15,943 nucleotides of DNA from assembly GCA_030424955.1 (NCBI GenBank), contig JAUHVS010000056.1, positions 1 through 15,943 on the forward strand. Direction: 5' to 3'. Of the stretch, positions 12,945 to 15,943 are shown piece after piece. Each line of letters opens with the position of its first letter. The first letter of the stretch is position 1. The position numbers and the translations under genes are program-made. The DNA comes from a bacterium. Lineage in GTDB: Bacteria > Myxococcota_A > Bradymonadia > UBA7976 > UBA1532. Under the pieces are notes generated by a model that worked only from the letters and a program-made list of their open reading frames with translations, made no database searches and was not told the origin of the DNA.

Positions 12945-15605
12945 TCAGTCCCCCGCGCCCAGGACGGGGGGCAGGAGCGCCGGGCCGTCTGACCACTCGC
13001 CCGCCGCGGCCACGAAGCCACCTCGGGACGCCAACTCCAGCTGTTCGGCCTGGCGAGCCATGAGCGCATCGAGCAAGCGAGCGCCCACGGTCGGCTCCAG
13101 CCACAGCCAGAGCGGACGGCGGCCGTCGGCGGTGCGCACCATCAGCTGAACATGCCGCGCCCGGTGTCGCGCCTGCGCCGAGAGCGCAGTGTCGATGGCG
13201 AAGGCGCCGATCAGGCCGGCCAGGCCAGCCGCCGTCCACCGGCTGGACTCGGTGCGCAGCCCCGCATAGAGCAGCGCGCCGCCGACCCCTCCCCCGACCA
13301 CAAGCGCCCCCAGGCCGAGCAGCGCGGGGAACCAGCTCAGCCCGCGCCGCACGTCCACCTCAACGATCTGCACCAGCGGCACCAGCACCCGCTGGCTGTG
13401 ATCGCCTTGGCTCGGGTGGTCGCTGCGCTGCTCAACGATCAGCGAGGCGCCGCTCAACTGCACCTGGGCCGTGCGCCGCTCCCCCCGCACCCGGCGAGCG
13501 ACGGCGAACAACCGGGTCCAGAGCGGCGCCCCGAGGTAGCTCGCCGCCAGCTGCCCGAGCGCCCGATCGTCCTGCGCGGCGACCTCGCAGGGGGCGGTCA
13601 GTACCGCCGCCCGCGCCGGCGGTGACGCTGGCGCGCGCAGCGGGGGCCCGCCTCGCTCCCGCTCAGCGGCGTTGATCTCAACGGCGACCTTGGGCGTGGG
13701 GGCCGCGCCCCCCTCCACCGTCGACAAGGCCAAGAGCTGCTCTGCGGCCGCGGCCCAGCGCACCTCAGGCAGCGTCGCGCCCTCCCGCAGGTCCGCAAAG
13801 AGCGCGCTCAAGGCCCGCTCCCCCACCCCGAGCCACCCGGCCCCAGCGCCGGGATCCAGCCGCCAACACAGGACCAGCCGGCGGTGGATCGCACGCCGCA
13901 GCGCGATCATCTCGGGGGCGCTCGCGCCCCCATCGGCCGCGAGCAGGCCGGCCTCAGCGTGCCGCAGCACCTCGCCGATCGCGCCAATCATGCGGCCCTG
14001 CAAGCGAACGCGCGCGGCGCCCTCTGTGGCAAAGCCCGCCACCCGGGCAGACACCGTGGCGAGGCAAGCGTCCAGCGGCTCCCAGGTCGCCTCGGGCTGA
14101 CCCACGAGCAGCGCCGCCAGGTTGTCCGCCATGGCCTGTCGATAGCGGCCGTCATTGCTCGGGTGGGCCAGGCCCGCAGGCGACAGCGTCTTCAGCCAGG
14201 TGCTCAACACCCGCTGGCGCAGCTGCTCGGCCTGGCGGGTGCCCGCGAGCCCGGCCAGCCCGCAGGCCGCGACCGGCAGCAGGCTCGTGCGAAACACCCG
14301 CACATCGGGCTGAACTGCGTCCAGGAGCGGATCGAGCGCGTGCTGCGCGGCGCGCTCGGCGACCAGGCGCACGATCCCGATCTCGAGGGCCTGCGCGGCC
14401 TTCGATGGCCGGACCAGCAGGCTGAGCTGGGCGTGCATCTCGGTGAGGGCCCGCACGCCCTCGGGGAACGGCCGCGTCGCCAGCTGCGCCAGGGTCAGCG
14501 CGACGGTGCCCGCACCCCGCTCGTGCTGCAGCGCAAACAGCGCGCAGCTGACTGCGGCGGGCTGCCCCTCCAGCAGCAGGCGCGACAGCAAGGCCGGATC
14601 GTCCACGATGATGGGGGTCTGCGAGATGGCGTGCAGCATGTCGACGTCATGGCAGCGCTCCATCAGCGCGCGCGCCAGCTGCAGGCGCTGGCTCGGGGCA
14701 TGGAGCACCCGATCCACGTGCCGCTTGAGGGTCCCCCAGGCCGCCGTCGGCACGGGGTCGATGCCGCGCGCGTCGCGATCCAGCAGGTGGGGCAAGAGCC
14801 AGGAGCCCGCCGGTGCGGTCGCCCGGGCGTTGACCTCGAGGATCACCCGCTCCAGGTAGGTCTGCCAGAAGCGCGCGTCGTCCTCAGCCCGGCACGCCAG
14901 GTGGATGTAGTCCGACACCTGCGCGCGGCTCCAACGCTCCAGCGCTGGGAGCGCGGCCACCAGCCGCCCCGTCAAGCGCCGGCGGGCCCCGGCTGCCCGC
15001 TGACCCAGCGCGGCGTGGAAACCGAGCGCGAACAGCGCGCCCAGCGCTGGCCCCACCTCCACGGGCGCCCGGCCAGCGTCCTCGGCGAGCAGGGCCTCGA
15101 TGGCGATGGGCGGGGCGCTTGGCAACACGAAGCCGAGCAGATCGATGCCGGCCGCCCCGGCCGCCTGCGCCACCCGGTCGAGCGGGGGCCGGCGCCCCGG
15201 CCGCTCCGTCTCCCAGATGATGACGTCGAAGAGGACCTGCCCCGCGAGGAGCGCCCGGGGGGCCGTCATCACGGCCTCGAAGACCTGCCGGCGGTGGGAC
15301 TCAAGGGCGGACTCGAGGGCTGCCAGGCTCGCCACGGCGCCTGGCGCCGCTTCGTGCTCGATGGCGAGGGCAGGGGCCGGGAGCGCCGTCGGCACCGGCT
15401 CCAGCAGACCCGGTGGCGCAGAGAGTGCGATGGGCGCCGCTGCAGGCAAGGGCGAGGGGCCAACGGGCTCGGAGGCCACCGGACCCTGATCGGCTGCGCG
15501 AGGCTGCGGCCCGGCGACCGGCAGCGGGCCCAGCCCGAGCCCGGACGCCTCTGGGTCAGGCAGCGTGCCGTGCCCGCCTGAGCTCGACCCCTCGCTGCCG
15601 GCCAA
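12945..15605 (-). CDS. large protein with helical body and C-terminal beta domain carrying a membrane hairpin
   Basis: An 886-residue protein not recognised as a named family. Residues 1-90 are Pro/Ala/Gly-rich and likely disordered. Residues about 95-630 are rich in amphipathic helices, perhaps alpha-solenoid, without clear repeat consensus. After a linker (635-675), beta-like strands at 710-752 (TAQVQLSGASLIVEQ, VLVPLVQIVEVDVRRG) lead to two hydrophobic helices (about 757-782 and 791-809). More strands and a helix follow (RHVQLMVRTADGRRPLWLWL, then GARLLDALMARQ, 817-852). Basic residues flank the hairpin on both outer sides (RR before, RHRAR after), so both ends should be cytoplasmic. The strand-plus-final-helix pattern recalls a PH-like domain interrupted by the hairpin; this is inference. 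The start is TTG at 15603-15605, three bases after the isomerase stop and with a poor Shine-Dalgarno sequence; a later start is possible, since no ATG or GTG occurs in the first 70 codons. Confidence 0.8.
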   Translation of the reverse strand: MAGSEGSSSGGHGTLPDPEASGLGLGPLPVAGPQPRAADQGPVASEPVGPSPLPAAAPIALSAPPGLLEPVPTALPAPALAIEHEAAPGAVASLAALESALESHRRQVFEAVMTAPRALLAGQVLFDVIIWETERPGRRPPLDRVAQAAGAAGIDLLGFVLPSAPPIAIEALLAEDAGRAPVEVGPALGALFALGFHAALGQRAAGARRRLTGRLVAALPALERWSRAQVSDYIHLACRAEDDARFWQTYLERVILEVNARATAPAGSWLLPHLLDRDARGIDPVPTAAWGTLKRHVDRVLHAPSQRLQLARALMERCHDVDMLHAISQTPIIVDDPALLSRLLLEGQPAAVSCALFALQHERGAGTVALTLAQLATRPFPEGVRALTEMHAQLSLLVRPSKAAQALEIGIVRLVAERAAQHALDPLLDAVQPDVRVFRTSLLPVAACGLAGLAGTRQAEQLRQRVLSTWLKTLSPAGLAHPSNDGRYRQAMADNLAALLVGQPEATWEPLDACLATVSARVAGFATEGAARVRLQGRMIGAIGEVLRHAEAGLLAADGGASAPEMIALRRAIHRRLVLCWRLDPGAGAGWLGVGERALSALFADLREGATLPEVRWAAAAEQLLALSTVEGGAAPTPKVAVEINAAERERGGPPLRAPASPPARAAVLTAPCEVAAQDDRALGQLAASYLGAPLWTRLFAVARRVRGERRTAQVQLSGASLIVEQRSDHPSQGDHSQRVLVPLVQIVEVDVRRGLSWFPALLGLGALVVGGGVGGALLYAGLRTESSRWTAAGLAGLIGAFAIDTALSAQARHRARHVQLMVRTADGRRPLWLWLEPTVGARLLDALMARQAEQLELASRGGFVAAAGEWSDGPALLPPVLGAGD

Positions 15606-15608
15606 GGC

Positions 15609-15943
<335 letters not shown>

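Noticed and set aside
13884..15581. A 565-codon open frame on the plus strand opposite the 886-residue protein gene.
   Set aside because: The product is Arg/His/Gln/Gly-rich low-complexity sequence typical of a shadow frame. The minus-strand frame has helices, a hydrophobic hairpin and close linkage to the cyclophilin, which make it the better choice even though its family is unknown.

Overview
This is a very GC-rich stretch (third codon positions almost always G or C) with ten protein-coding genes, eight complete and one cut at each end. Nine lie on the minus strand and one on the plus strand. No rRNA, tRNA, CRISPR array, transposase or other mobile element was seen. The base composition, a lipoprotein built of CARDB and PPC repeats, and an N-terminal G-L-R-D-L-x-D-L-K-A-R-L-G motif followed by a Pro/Ala-rich linker all fit Myxococcota or a related former deltaproteobacterial lineage. 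That placement is an inference from style, not from a marker gene.

Left part (1-5556): short-chain acyl-CoA metabolism. In transcription order (right to left) there is a biosynthetic-type thiolase, a 3-hydroxybutyryl-CoA dehydrogenase and an enoyl-CoA hydratase, the last two overlapping by ATGA. Then come an RNase R/II-family exoribonuclease and the N-terminal two thirds or less of an acyl-CoA dehydrogenase. Together the four metabolic enzymes could run acetyl-CoA to butyryl-CoA, or the reverse as beta-oxidation. The exoribonuclease sits between the third and fourth step on the same strand. A TTGACA promoter candidate lies about 200 bases before the thiolase.

Middle part (5816-11100): an apparent three-gene unit. 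A 1333-residue lipoprotein (PKD, six CARDB and four PPC domains) is followed by a calcineurin-like metallophosphoesterase, coupled by an ATGA overlap, and then a 116-residue single-pass membrane protein. This is the least conventional part of the window and the best candidate for an undescribed system.

Right part (11101-15943): a 267-base divergent intergenic region carries a plausible promoter for the only plus-strand gene, a membrane protein with a long Pro/Ala-rich N-terminus and a TTG start chosen by its Shine-Dalgarno sequence. Convergent to it is a large protein with a helical body and a C-terminal beta domain that seems to be split by a two-helix membrane hairpin. That gene lies three bases downstream of a cyclophilin-type peptidyl-prolyl isomerase whose N-terminus is beyond the window.

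Intergenic gaps are 584-684, 2572-2673, 4320-4380, 5557-5815, 6167-6199, 11101-11367 and 12757-12944. None exceeds 300 bases.
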